This document shows positions 1 through 10,950 of a DNA stretch of 64,000 nt, in pieces (the first letter of the stretch is position 1; each line of letters starts with the position of its first letter). The DNA is taken from the NCBI RefSeq assembly GCF_004193775.1, contig NW_021144018.1, forward strand, positions 17,804 to 81,803, read 5' to 3'. Origin of the DNA: Glycine soja. Its lineage: Eukaryota > Streptophyta > Magnoliopsida > Fabales > Fabaceae. A program made the translations under genes and the position numbers. The notes under the pieces are model-generated. The model did not search any database, was not told the DNA's origin, and was given only the letters and a program-made list of their open reading frames with translations.

Positions 1-250
1 AAAGTCATGTTTGCACATTCGATTAAAGGCTGCCGTCCCTTGGGGCGGACATGTGGGGTGCTAATACCTTCCCCGTGCGTAAATACAACTCCCGAACCTT
101 TCACTTAAAAGTTCGTAGATCGCGTCTTTTCCGGTTTTTCCGACGTTTTCCTCAAATAAACGTTGGTGGCGACTCCGCGCGTATTCCTTTCGTGGAACAC
201 GCATCCCGCGAGTCACGCGTCGCCCTCCCGCCGAAGGGTAGGTTGCGACA
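1..250 (+). repeat. 5' LTR of element 1, last 250 bp
   Basis: Ends in GCGACA immediately before the primer binding site. It looks identical to the last 250 bp of the 3' LTR, which points to a recent insertion, but only about 13% of the LTR can be compared. Short open frames on both strands here are not genes. Confidence 0.95.
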
Positions 251-252
251 GT

Positions 253-270
253 TGGCGACTCCACTGGGGA
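253..270 (+). other. Primer binding site of element 1
   Basis: TGGCGACTCCACTGGGGA lies two bases (gt) after the LTR end. TGGCGACTC is what the 3' end of plant tRNA-Arg would pair with, as reported for Ogre-type elements. Element 2 has G in place of A at the eleventh base. Exact tRNA identity is not proven here. Confidence 0.8.
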
Positions 271-1118
271 CTGATTTTTAGAGAGTTAGGCCATTTAATC
301 TTGTGCAAATGCTTTACCGTGACTTACTCCTTTGTTGTTTTCCTTCATTATGTACTTGTGTATATAAACTCTTTGTTGCTTTTAGTGCGTTTTAAAATGT
401 ATGCATGAGGTAAATATTTATTCATTTGATGCACACAAACACCGACACTATTTGCACACACTGTGAGTGAAAAAGGGCCCTATACCCGGGTTCATGGGAA
501 CATAAGGAGTGGAGGTGAATCTGTGATCATGCTAGGTCTCCGACTTGCTTGATTACAGTGAACCCTCATCTAGAGCTTTTCTCTTTGAAAACTTATTGTT
601 GCTAGTAGTCCCTACTGCTGCAATATGTTCTTCGAAGGGGATGATACCTCTAGAAACCATCAAGAGAGATATGACTACCTTGGGGATTATTGCTAAAAGC
701 CTAGTTAGTTCTCTCCCTTATAGGTCCCTTAAATAGGGGCACGGAGCAAACACGCTGCGTGCCATTTTTCACACAGCCATGCATAAGTATCATATACCCG
801 TTTGCTTATGTTCAATGAATATTATCATACTATGTACATCCCCGTATTGTACCTTTCGCATGTGCATCATGTGCGGGTTCCGTCTTAATCCCCTCTCTCG
901 GGCAAACCAACGGAGGGTCCGTGTCACCTTCTTAAATACATACGTTGGGCACTTTGCTACCCCGAGACGTTGTATCTAAGAAGGAGACAATTTCCCGAGC
1001 TCCCGTATTCATAAATTGCATCCGTGTCATATGCATTCCTTCATGCATTCATCCATTCCACCCATGATAGATGTCGGAGTTTTGATTCGCACTAGATTTT
1101 ATTTCACTTTAGTAAAAC
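271..1118 (+). other. Leader of element 1 (untranslated region before ORF1)
   Basis: No credible gene. About 850 bp separate the primer site from the ORF1 start. The stretch 900-1045 (ACCTTCTTAA, then AAGAAGGAGACAATTTCCCGAGCTC, then repeated ATGCAT-type words; quoted here in parts) has a diverged second copy at 3150-3285, upstream of gag. Element 2 carries the same leader at 46620-47465. Confidence 0.75.
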
Positions 1119-2992
1119 ATGGGATCAAGTCAAAAGCCTTCGCTTAAAAAGAGGTTTTATCAAGTCAAAATCAAGAGCTTAGAGGTCACCAGTTTACGAA
1201 AGTTGGGGCAATTAATGGGTCAACTTCAACGGCAAGCCTTCCGCAAAGCCTATGGTAAGATTTGGGACCTAGCTAGGGTAGAAGTCTCCATGGAACCAAT
1301 TGCCTCCCTCGCCCAGTATTATGATCAGCCGTTGAGGTGCTTCATCTTTGGGGACTTCCAGCTATCACCAATGGTGGAAGAATTTGAAGAGATCCTAGAA
1401 TGTCCTCTAGGGGGAAGGAAACCATACCTCTTCTCAGGGTTCTACCCCTCATTGGCCAGAATTTCTAAAAAGGGTCCAAATCTCGGCGCAGGAATTAGAC
1501 CGCCAAAGGCAAGTCGAAAATGGGGTGGTCGGAATACCGAGAAAATATTTGGAGGTAAAAGCAAGAATCTTGGCAGATAAAGGCGAGTGGACCCCATTCA
1601 TAGATATTCTCACACTGTTGATTTTCGAGGGAGTCCTCTTTCCAAATGTGGATGGGTTGGTGGACCTGGCAGCGATCGACGTTTTTCTCGCCTATCATGA
1701 CCACAAGGAAAGTCCGGTTGTCGCTATGCTAGCCGACCTATATGACACCTTCGACCGAAGATGTGAAGAAAGCAATGCAAGGATTGTTTGCTGTACTCCA
1801 GCTCTCTATGTGGGGCTGGTTTCACACCTTTTTCTCCAAGAAGGTAGGCCCGTCTATCCGCTACAAGGTTACTGCTCGTGCGTCGAAAAAGGAAAGGCGA
1901 ATTGGGACCAACTCTTGGCTAGCATGGGGGGGCGTCTGTTAATTGGTTCCCTCGCTAGAAGGAAGGAAGAATCAAGATTCTATCTTCATGCGAAGGATGT
2001 CCAAATGTTCCCTTGATGGGAACAAAGGGTTGTATTAATTATAATCCCATTCTCGGCATAAGACAGCTTGGCTACCCCATGAGAGGAGCGCCATTAGACG
2101 AAAGCATCACGCCTTTCATCGCACGGGGTTTTAGTGACCACAACGCGAGGGTACTCCAAGGAGTTCGCAAGGCATGGGATGCGGCGTTAAGAAAGGACAG
2201 AGAGCTTAGGGGAAGCAGTAATGGGATCATCGGCGGCTATCATAAGTGGCTGAGAGTCCGAACACAAGGATTGGATTGGCTCCCAAATCTAAAGACTGTG
2301 AGGGATGATGAGGTTAAAGCTTCGGAAGAAAGTGATGAGGTACAAGCCCTAAAGGCAGAGCTTGGAAGAGCCCGAGTAGTCGAAGAGAAGTTCAAGTCCA
2401 TAGCCATCAAAGTCTGAAAAGAGTATGATGAACTAAGGGACGTCAATATGGCCACCGCTGAAGCCTTGGAACGAGAAACCAAGAAGGCCCGAAAGGAAGA
2501 ACACGTGCCAGCAAAGTTTTGAGGGGCTTTATAGGGCAGCAATAGTAAGCTCAAGCTCCGAAGAGGTGAAAGGAATCATCACGGGTCAAAGGCATGATCT
2601 TGAAGGACGAGCTAAAGGCTTACCTTAGGTCGAAAAGAAATTTGTCCCAACAGTTAAGCGAGACTGAAGGGAATATGTGGGCCGTCATCGATGAGTGCAA
2701 AGAGAAGTTAAATCTAGCGGCGACTCACGAGCAAAGGCTAGAGGATGAGTACGCCAAGATATCAGCAGAAAGCGAAGCAAGGGAGAGGGTAATTGATTCA
2801 TGGCACCAAGAGGCAACAATGTGGACGGACTGATTTGCTCTTACTTTGAACAGGAGTCAAGAACTTCCCCGATTGCTAGCCAAGGCCAAAGCAATGGCGG
2901 ACACCTACTCCGCCCCCAAGAAGATCCACGGACTTCTCAGCTATTGTCAACATATGATAGACTTAATGGACCATATGATTAGAAACCGCTAG
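1119..2992 (+). pseudogene. ORF1 relic (Tat/Ogre extra ORF upstream of gag)
   Basis: The start is the ATG in MGSSQKPSLKKRFYQ, and the frame ends at TAG 2990-2992. The N-terminal two thirds read like the soybean repeat protein family with PIASLAQYYDQPLRCFIFGD and CPLGGRKPYL; I believe databases call it a DUF7745-type domain. Function is unknown. The C-terminal third (about 2320-2980) is rich in E, K and L and looks coiled-coil. It is broken: an extra base near 1471 shifts the frame after ARISKK, a frame break before 2016 ends in TGA 2014-2016, and further stops lie at 2415-2417, about 2519-2521 and 2831-2833. The first and second of these stops also occur in element 2, so they predate both copies; the one at 2831 is private. 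The product cannot be made whole from this copy. Confidence 0.85.
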
Positions 2993-4174
2993 GAAGTTTG
3001 TATTGTCGCTCAGATCTTGACTAGTTATAACTTTTTGAATAAAATGAGTTTATCCCACGTTTTTACTCCAAAAATCAGTGCGAATCAAGTCACTCCCGCA
3101 TTTTATCTCTAGCATGCATTGTATGTTGGCCTCGTCCTTTGTCACGGGAAGCCGGAAGGTCCATATCACCTTCTTAATTGTGCACATGGGGCACTGCGCC
3201 CCCAAATGCGCAAGTAAGAAGAGATAATTTTCCGGGCTCTCGTGTCCGTAAAATGCATTCATATCATGCATCACATAAGCATCTCTTCATAACATCATAA
3301 TGGACATATCCTGCATTTGTCCGTTATCATATTCCAGCCTCACATTTTGCATGAGTCATGGCATCATCATATGCGTTCAACAAACTTTTCGATCTGCAAA
3401 ATTGCATACCATTTGTTTTCATGTTTGCTCATCCTTGCGTTTTCCTCTACAAAACAAAAACAAAAAAGGGGAAGCGTGAAACTTCACACTACATTCTTAG
3501 TTGCATGTGTTAGGCACCATGAGCCAACCATGTTGGGATCATAGACCCATTTCTAAAAAAAAACACACAACAACAAAACAAAATAATTGAACATGGTACC
3601 TAATGCATGGTTAACTAGGAAATGGTGTTTCTTCGGGCATCTCAATTTCATAATTACATTTTCCATGCATAGCTTAAAGTATGCCCGAGTCATTCATCCC
3701 TATGAGATGTTGTTGAAGTATTGGCGATCAGAATTGCCATTCCTTGGATTATAGGGTTGAACCAAGCTCATGCTTTTACAAAAAGGTTCATCAAGTCAAG
3801 TTGAAATATGGAAGTAACCGTCTTGCAAAATTGGGGCAAAAGACGAATCGAGTCACATCACTGCTTCGTCTACTGCCAAACATATTTAGGATTATTGATG
3901 TCCTTGTTACTTCCAGTTTCACCTTGACAAAGATGTCATGGACCATGTTGAAAATCTAAATTGATTCAACCACATATCCTGCGTAAAAATTCGCAATACT
4001 TTAACTGTACATCATTCGCATACATCCATGCTTTTCATTGGTTGCATTGCTCATTGCATTCTTTCCTTGAAAAAATAAATAAAATAAAATAAAAATGATC
4101 TTAATCATTGTTATCAAAAAGAAAAAAAACATGCTTTACGACGTCCTCACCGAACTTGTGCTAGAGCTAGAGTA
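2993..4174 (+). other. Spacer between ORF1 and gag, holding a decayed copy of the leader
   Basis: No intact gene. Bases 3150-3285 are a diverged repeat of 900-1045: both have a ...TCACCTTCTTAA... block, a GGGCACT word, an AAGAAG..GA.A.TTT.CCGAGCTC-like block and ATGCAT words in the same order. Further on, 3765-3845 repeats the start of ORF1. A-rich runs occur at 3553-3590 and 4070-4130. The same spacer is in element 2 (43567-44751). Confidence 0.75.
3744..3959 (+). pseudogene. Relic of a second ORF1 start
   Basis: A 71-codon open stretch. Its part from 3775 to 3840 (KKVHQVKLKYGSNRLAKLGQ) lines up with the ORF1 N-terminus (KRFYQVKIKSLEVTSLRKLGQ, quoted minus its first K). At DNA level both copies share ATCAAGTCAA and TTGGGGCAA with the same spacing. 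It looks like the 3' part of an old duplication of leader plus ORF1 start, now without the rest of ORF1. Unlikely to be a working protein. Confidence 0.55.
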
Positions 4175-6031
4175 ATGGGTGAAGTAGAGGAGATACAAGA
4201 GAAGATGAAGGCCGACATGGAGGCCATTAAAGAGAAAATGACCACAATGATGGAGGCCATGATGAGCGTGAAGAAGATAATGGAAGCCAATGCGGTTGCA
4301 ATTGCCGCTACCAGCGTTGTTGCTAAGGTGAACCTGATGTCCCCATCCGGCATCAAGCAAATGAATCATCCAACCTCAGATATGGTAGGCAAAGATTTAG
4401 GAAGTACGGGCGGCCCCCATGATGTGCAGATTCAAAACGAGCACGCCTTCCCGTCATATGGCTTGCCTCTCAACTATACGCCACCCAATGTGGCGTACAC
4501 TCCCAATAAGAATGTCAATAACTCCACTCCTATACCCATTGAAAGCCAGCAACCCCAAACTGATCATGCACATGTCTTTTAAACCGTGGAAGAGACCCAT
4601 GAAATTCCCCATCACAATCTAGCCGACTTCGAGCCTTGGCTCGGATATGCCACGGAAGGGCAAGCAGTTGGTGGTATACCCCTACAAAACCCTTTGGAAG
4701 GCCCTCAATATCACCCACAACTACACCTCTTGCATTCCACGACAAGTAAAAACCCTCATGCTATGGCAGAAATGGGAAAGTTGGATCATCTAGAGGAAAG
4801 GCTCAGGGCCATTGAAGGAGGTGAAGATTATGCCTTTGCTAACCTAGGAAAGTTGTTCCTAATACCCAAACATGGTCATTCCCAAGTTCAAGGTGCTGGA
4901 CTTTGACAAGTACAAGGGGACTACTTGTCTCAAGAACCATCTAAAGATGTATTGTCAGAAGATGGGGGAATACGCAAAAGATGAGGAATTGCTGATACAT
5001 TCCTTCCAAGAAAGTCTTACTGGGGTAGCTGTTACCTGGTACACTAACTTGGAACCTTCCCGAGTCCATTCTTGGAAGGACCTAATGGTTGCCTGTGTTA
5101 GGCAGTATCAGTACAATTTTGATAAGGTTCTGAATAGGATGCAACTACAAACAGTGTGCAAAAAGGGGGCACGAATCTTTCAAAGAATACGCCCAAAGAT
5201 GGAGAGACTTGGCAACTCAAGTAGCACCCCCAAAAACAGAGAAAGAGATTATCATAATGATAGTAGACACGTGACCGGTGTTCTACTATGAAAAAAATGG
5301 TGGGTTACACACCTTCAAGTTTTACAGATTTGGTCTTCGCCAGCAAAAAGATCGAAGTGGATCCGAAAAGAGGCAAATTTGATCATCCTACTAGGACGAC
5401 TGAGAAAACTGGGGCAAATGAAGAGGGTGAGAAAGAGGGAGAAACCCATGCTGTGACTGCCATTCCTATACGGCCAAGTTTCCCACCAACCCAACAATGT
5501 CATTACTCAGCCAATAACAAACCTCCTCCTTACCCACCTCCCAGTTATCCACAAAGGCCATCCCTAAATCAACCACAAAGTCTGTCTACCGCACTTCCAA
5601 TGACGAAAACCACCTTTAGCACAAACCAAAAAAAAAACACCAACAAAAAGGAATTTTGCAGCAAAAAGCCTGTAGGGTTCACCCCAAATTCCGTTGTCAT
5701 ATGCTAAACTTGATCCCATATCTACTTGATAATTCAAATGGTAGCCATAACCCTAGCCAAGGTTCATCAACCTCCATTTCTCCGAGAATACGACTCGAAC
5801 GCAACGTGTGCTTGTCACGGAGAAGCCCCGGGGCGTTCCATTGAGCATTGTACGGCTCTGAAGCGTAAGGTGCAAGGTCTAATTGATACGGGCTGGCTGA
5901 AATTTGAGGAGAATCGCTTGTTGAATCCTAACATTAACAAGCAACACCCTACATGGGGCAATTCTGGAAGCTGTTGTTATGACTCATCAGGATTTCCAAG
6001 TTTATGCCATAAACCACAGTTACAATGTTAA
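4175..6031 (+). pseudogene. gag: gag relic of element 1
   Basis: Starts MGEVEEIQEKMKADMEAIKE, a short charged helix probably forming a coiled coil. The capsid-like retrotransposon gag domain spans about 4880-5330, with KFKVLDFDKYKGTTC, NHLKMYCQKMGEYAKDEELL, AVTWYTNLE and a frame-shifted part that would end in a FYYEKMVGY-type motif. A proline-rich linker follows, then a zinc-knuckle-like CACHGEAPGRSIEHC near 5805-5850. Breaks: in-frame TAA 4580-4582, a frameshift near 4870, another near 5160 at an A/G run, TGA 5272-5274, and a frameshift around 5630-5720. The TAA and the TGA are shared with element 2. Coding similarity stops near 5960, before any protease motif. Family members normally run on into protease and reverse transcriptase; here they do not. 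Confidence 0.88.
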
Positions 6032-7198
6032 ATGATATAGATAAAATGGACATCCTCTCACGAACACATCTTTGCTTATTCAACTTCCACCGGAATGTGA
6101 GTGTAAGCCATTGGTCTGTTTGCTCAAGCAACCTGCGCTCCTGAGTGTTGACTTCCAAGACCGTTCAATCAGAGATTACTCATCTTGCACGTTGGTGGGG
6201 GTGCCGTAAAACAACGAGCAAAGTTCAAAACAAATAAGTTTCAAAATAAAAAATAAAAAGGCATTTGATTGACTGTGTTTTCAAGTAAAAATATAGACGT
6301 TCATGTGACCTCATTTTGTCTTTTTAGAGAGAAGTGAGTTATCAAGAATAGGATGTTGGACAAATGGCCTCAGTTACCTTAAGAAAAAGGGGGGTTGAAT
6401 TAAGATGCAAAGACTATTCCCCAATTGAACTATCAATCTCTCTTTTCGGATTAACAATGCATACAGGGATAACCCTTCCCTTGTGTTCAGGAATCCTCTA
6501 CAACAAGAGACCCACGGTCTCTTAATCCCTTTTCAGAAATAAGAAGAAGAGAAGAAGAGGTCTCTCATAAAAGAGGTAGATTGTAAAATGAAGATCAATC
6601 AAAAATTCCTTATTGAATAAGCAAGTGGTTGACCAAGGAATCTTTTTGAGAGGATAAGACATTTCAGTTCAGAAAAACTCTTGATCTTTCGAGAGGGTAA
6701 AACTGTTTGGGCAATGAAAACTCTCTTTAAAACATTTGAATGGCCATTCATAAAACATTTGAATAGATATGTCTCTTGGAAATTATTTTCTGAAAATCCC
6801 CTCTGGTAATCAATTACAAGACTTATGTAATCGATTACAGGTTTTAAAAATTTGAATTAAAACATTTTCAAACTGTTGGTAATCAATTACCAGAGAGCAA
6901 ATCTCAATTTGAAATGATAGAATTCTTTGGTCAAACCTTTTGCTTCTTCAATTTGGAAACTTCTTCCTAAAGATTCTAAGAGATCAAACTTGATCATATA
7001 TCTTGACTTTCTTGGATTCTTGTCTTGAATAAAACTTAGAAGCATTTGATTCTTTAGCATTATCAAGACATCAAAACATCTTGCTTCTACATAGGAGTCA
7101 TTTGACTTAATCCATCAACTGAAAGATCCTTCAACTATTTCTCGTCCTTGGAAAATTCTTCTTGCAAGAATCAACTGCTTCTTTCATTCTTCCTCACT
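6032..7198 (+). other. Non-coding filler after gag with LTR-like sequence
   Basis: No gene seen. From about 6353 (TGTTGGACAAATGGCCTCAG) the text resembles LTR starts of other soybean retrotransposons as I remember them, but I found no matching CA end, target duplication or primer site, so it is called only LTR-like. Palindromes GTAATCAATTAC at 6806-6817 and 6879-6890 and GTAATCGATTAC at 6827-6838 lie inside. The same block occurs in element 2 (about 40511-41745), so it was present before the two copies separated. Confidence 0.5.
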
Positions 7199-7445
7199 AC
7201 GAGGTCGTGAAAACAAGACAACACTTGGTACCTCTAAGCCCTACACTGGGGCAACGAAAGGCACCATACAAAAACCTCAAGCGAACCTAGGGGCAGATTA
7301 GAAGTTCTCACCCAATAGGTTCCCTCCTACAAGGTCATGACGAAAGGCAACGATTGGTACCTCAAAGCCTTACACTGGGGCAATGAGGGGCACCGTGCAT
7401 GAGCCTCAAGTGAACATAGGGGCCAATCAAAAGTTCACACCCGTC
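7199..7445 (+). repeat. Two diverged direct repeats of about 125 bp
   Basis: Copy 1 begins near 7201 (GAGGTCGTGA) and copy 2 near 7331 (AAGGTCATGA). Both contain TTGGTACCTC, ACACTGGGGCAA, GGCACC and a CCTCAAG.GAAC.TAGGGGC block in the same order. Element 2 has the pair at 40258-40505. No coding sense seen. Confidence 0.75.
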
Positions 7446-7922
7446 GATGTTTTTAAACAAGAAAAAAAAAGGGAGACAAGCCCTGGAATTTCAATAGATT
7501 GATTAATTATCAAACGACTCCATTCCCGTCACTCCAAAATGGTCAAGTGACTAAATCAAACAGAACATACACTCTGAGGGAGTTCCCGGAGAGATTTGCA
7601 AAAAGATAGGATGAGGTTGCATGAATTATCACCTCTTTCAAAAGGACAGTCAATCTGTGTTTTCCAAAAAAATTAAATCAAAATCAAAATCACAGAATAG
7701 GGAAAGAATGTCATGAACATTGTACAACTTTCCATTACATTGCATTGTTTCAAATGAAGTCCGCATTTACCAAATTTCAAGACAAAGGTTGCATGCATCT
7801 GCATCCCTAAAAATCATGTTAACTGCATAGATTTCCTACATCTAATGTCCAAATCTTGTGGATTTGGGATGACCGGCCCTCTCGATGAGTCGATCTCTTG
7901 CTTTCTCATAAGGGTGGACCTT
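7446..7922 (+). other. Non-coding stretch before the hairpin array
   Basis: I see no gene or repeat. It has a matching stretch in element 2 (39783-40257), showing it belongs to the family. Confidence 0.5.
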
Positions 7923-9560
7923 GGGTACTAGTTACCCTCACCGTTGAGAGGACTACACGTCCTCGCCTTGAGAGGACTACGCGTCCTCACCATCAGAGGG
8001 CTGCACGCCCTCACCTCTAGAGGACTACATGTCCTCGCCTTGAGAGGGCTACACACCCTCACCTTGGGTACTAGTTACCCTCGCCTTGGGAGGACTACAC
8101 GTCCTCGCCAACAGAGGGCTGCACGCCCTCACCTCCAGAGGACTACATGTCCTCGCCTTGAGAAGGCTACACGCCCTCACCTTGGGTACTAGTTACCCTC
8201 GCCTTGGGAGGACTACACGTCCTCGCCAACAGAGGGCTGCACGCCCTCACCTTCAGAGGACTACATGTCCTCGCCTTGAGAGGGCTACACGCCCTCACCT
8301 TGGGTACTAGTTACCCTCACCGTTGAGAGGACTACACGTCCTCGCCTTGAGAGGACTACACGTCCTCACCATCAGAGGGCTGCACGCCCTCACCATCAGA
8401 GGACTGCATGTCCTCGCCTTGAGAGGGCTACACGCCCTCACCTTGGGTACTAGTTACCCTCACCGTTGAGAGGACTACACGTCCTCGCCTTGAGAGGACT
8501 ACACGTCCTCACCATCAGAGGGCTGCACGCCCTCACCTCTAGAGGACTACATGTCCTCGCCTTGAGAGGGCTACACACCCTCACCTTGGGTACTAGTTAC
8601 CCTCGCCTTGGGAGGACTACACGTCCTCGCCAACAGAGGGCTGCACGCCCTCACCTCCAGAGGACTACATGTCCTCGCCTTGAGAGGGCTACACGCCCTC
8701 ACCTTGGGTACTAGTTACCCTCGCCTTGGGAGGACTACACGTCCTCGCCAACAGAGGGCTGCACGCCCTCACCTTCAGAGGACTACATGTCCTCGCCTTG
8801 AGAGGGCTACACGCCCTCACCTTGGGTACTAGTTACCCTCACCGTTGAGAGGACTACACGTCCTCGCCTTGAGAGGACTACACGTCCTCGCCTTGAGAGG
8901 ACTACACGTCCTCACCATCAGAGGGCTGCACGCCCTCACCTCCAGAGGACTACATGTCCTCGCCTTGAGAGGGCTACACGCCCTCACCTTGGGTACTAGT
9001 TACCCTCGCCTTGGGAGGACTACACGTCCTCGCCAACAGAGGGCTGCACGCCCTCACCTCCAGAGGACTACATGTCCTCGCCTTGAGAGGGCTACACGCC
9101 CTCACCTTGGGTACTAGTTACCCTCACCGTTGAGAGGACTACACGTCCTCGCCTTGAGAGGACTACGCGTCCTCACCATCAGAGGGCTGCACGCCCTCAC
9201 CATCAGAGGACTACACGTCCTCGCCTTGAGAGGGCTACACGCCCTCATCTTGTGTACTAGTTACCCTCACCGTTGAGAGGACTACACGTCCTCGCCTTGA
9301 GAGGACTACACGTCCTCACCATCAGAGGGTTGTACGCCCTCACCTCCAGAGGACCACATGTCCTCGCCTTGAGAGGGTTACACGCCCTCACCTTGGGCAC
9401 TAGTTACCCTCACCGTTGAGAGGACTACACGTCCTCGCCTTGAGAGGACTACACGTCCTCACCAGCAGAGGGCTGCGCGCCCTCACCTCCAGAGGACTAC
9501 ACATCCTCGCCTTGAAAGGGCTTTACGCCCTCACCTTTAGAGGACTACGTGTCCTCACTT
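7923..9560 (+). repeat. Tandem array of about 68 short hairpins (24-bp unit)
   Basis: Nearly every unit of about 24 bp is an inverted repeat with a 6-bp stem and 5-nt loop: GAGGAC TACAC GTCCTC, GAGGAC TACAT GTCCTC, GAGGGC TGCAC GCCCTC and GAGGGC TACAC GCCCTC, joined by short linkers such as GCCTTGA or ACCATCA. A marker unit GGGTA CTAGT TACCC occurs at 7923, 8066, 8184, 8302, 8445, 8588, 8706, 8824, 8991, 9109, 9252 (decayed) and 9395. Marker spacings are mostly 118 or 143 bp (five or six hairpins), with one of 167, so there is a higher-order repeat. A few stems have mismatches (near 8050, 8158 and 9337). Open frames through the array are by-products of the repeat. Confidence 0.95.
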
Positions 9561-9926
9561 TCAGTGGGCTCCATATCCACACCTTCAGATAATTTAAGGT
9601 CCTCTGTCCTTAAATGCTTAACCGAGACTTGCACTCCCGGTTAAGGGACCAGTAGTTTCCTTTTAACGGTTCCTGGGCCACCCCCTGATATTGGAGGAGC
9701 GCCAACTGTGCGAGCACAACTAGAGAGGGAGGCTATCACACTGCTACTATGCATACTGGGGCAAGATTTCACCCGTGCCACTGCAAAGAGACGAGTGCGG
9801 ATCATGCGCACCAACATGACCACTCTTACATAGATGACATTGCTACTTAGCAATATTCTGCCCAGCGACCGCAATGCCAATCTCCCCCTGCAAAAGTATC
9901 AGTTGGTCTGTGTCGTCCCGACATGG
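9561..9926 (+). other. Decayed end of the hairpin array and junction sequence
   Basis: Bases 9561-9605 carry weakening copies of the hairpin unit. The rest up to the 183-bp duplication may be the upstream part of the ORF relic that follows, but no frame reads convincingly. This block is absent from element 2. Confidence 0.4.
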
Positions 9927-10292
9927 GTAAGTATGCATATGGTTCAACTGATTTCTGATACCATCTATTGTTTGCAGGGATCGCACCCACAAGACACCCA
10001 GTGGACCCGAAAAAGTCCAACAGGGCCCTGGGGTTTCCAGCTCTGGTTACGGGCCTCTATCAGTCCTATAGGGTGCCCGTACCCCCCCGGCAAGGTTATG
10101 TCATCATAGGTAAGTATGCACATCGCTCAACTGATTTCTGATTTCATCTATTGTTTGCAGGGATCGCGCCTGCAAGACACCCAGTGGACCCGAAGAAGTC
10201 CAACAGGGTCTTGGAGTTGTCAAGCTCTAATTACGGGTCTCTATCAGTTCTACGGAGTACCTGTAACCTCCAGCAAGGGCATCAGGCCCCCT
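9927..10292 (+). repeat. 183-bp tandem duplication, each copy starting with a splice-like GTAAGT...TTTGCAG block
   Basis: Copy 1 starts at 9927 and copy 2 at 10110. Each begins with GTAAGTATGCA, runs through CAACTGATTTCTGAT and ends its first 51 bp with CTATTGTTTGCAG, followed by GGATCGC and a coding-like part with GACACCCAGTGGACCCGAA. The 51-bp block has consensus plant donor and acceptor ends, but it is shorter than nearly all plant introns. Present only in element 1. Confidence 0.8.
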
Positions 10293-10566
10293 ACTAATCG
10301 AGCTTTCATCAAGAAGTACTGCGCCCCAGGCAGGCGCAGGGCGAAACACCACAGCAGCATTGGGATGGCCGGTAGCGGGCAATAGACACACCGCCACCAC
10401 CTCTAGAGTTAACCTCAGCTCATCCGCAAAAAGGTTAGAGCGTTGCCTACGACACATGGCCGACCAGCAGGCGACCAAATCCAAAGCCAAAGGTAAGCAA
10501 AGTACTAGGTCCGTGACCTACAAGCCATCAGGCGTCCAGCTAAAGACGTTAAAGAAGCGCTACTAG
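9978..10566 (+). pseudogene. Fragment of a plant-transposon ORF, 3' part, duplicated and frameshifted
   Basis: After the second splice-like block the frames give a DPKKSN stretch, then ALITGLYQFYGVPVTSSKGI, then RPPTNRAFIKKYCAPGRRR, and in another frame LERCLRHMADQQATKSKAK, ending at TAG 10564-10566. These words recall the C-terminal part of soybean proteins annotated as putative plant transposon or envelope-like proteins; this is from memory and not checked. No start codon or N-terminal part is visible, and at least two frame changes are needed, so it is a relic. It lies between hairpin and AT-rich arrays and is missing from element 2, which lacks everything from the end of the hairpin array to about 11035. 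Confidence 0.5.
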
Positions 10567-10689
10567 GAGGCAACCTAGTACCTTTTGAATCTATGCTTGT
10601 TATTTGATCACTTTTTATAGTAGGACGCACCTAGTTGCTCATGATCCTGGGGATTTAAATAAAACAAGCGCAAGCTTGAAAGGTAGTCA
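10567..10689 (+). other. Short non-coding spacer
   Basis: Follows the TAG of the ORF relic. Nothing recognisable. Confidence 0.3.
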
Positions 10690-10950
10690 TACCTCACAAA
10701 ATATATATATGTATGTTTAGGTAGAAAGATACCTTAGATATGCATGTATGTAAACAAAAAAATACTTCACAAAATATATATATGTATGTTTAGGTAGAGA
10801 TATACCTTAGATGTGCGTGTATGTAGCAAAAAAATACCTCACAAAACATATATATGTATGTTTAGGTGGCAAGATACCTTGGATATGCATGTATATAGCA
10901 AAAATACCTCACAAAAATATGCACATGTTTAGGTAGCAAAATACCTCATG
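10690..10950 (+). repeat. AT-rich tandem repeat, about 72 bp, 3.5 copies
   Basis: Units start at ACCTCACAAAATATATAT-like words near 10691, 10764, 10836, 10906 and a partial near 10940, giving periods of 73, 72 and 70 bp. Each contains TATGTATGTTTAGGTAG and ATACCTTRGATRTGC. Not present in element 2. Confidence 0.85.

Noticed and set aside
7923..9560. CRISPR-like array of short repeats.
   Set aside because: Units are contiguous hairpins with short variable linkers and no unique spacers; no cas-like genes; the host is a plant.
9641..9880. Minus-strand 79-residue frame.
   Set aside because: Lies opposite the decayed ORF relic region, not shared with element 2, no recognisable family.
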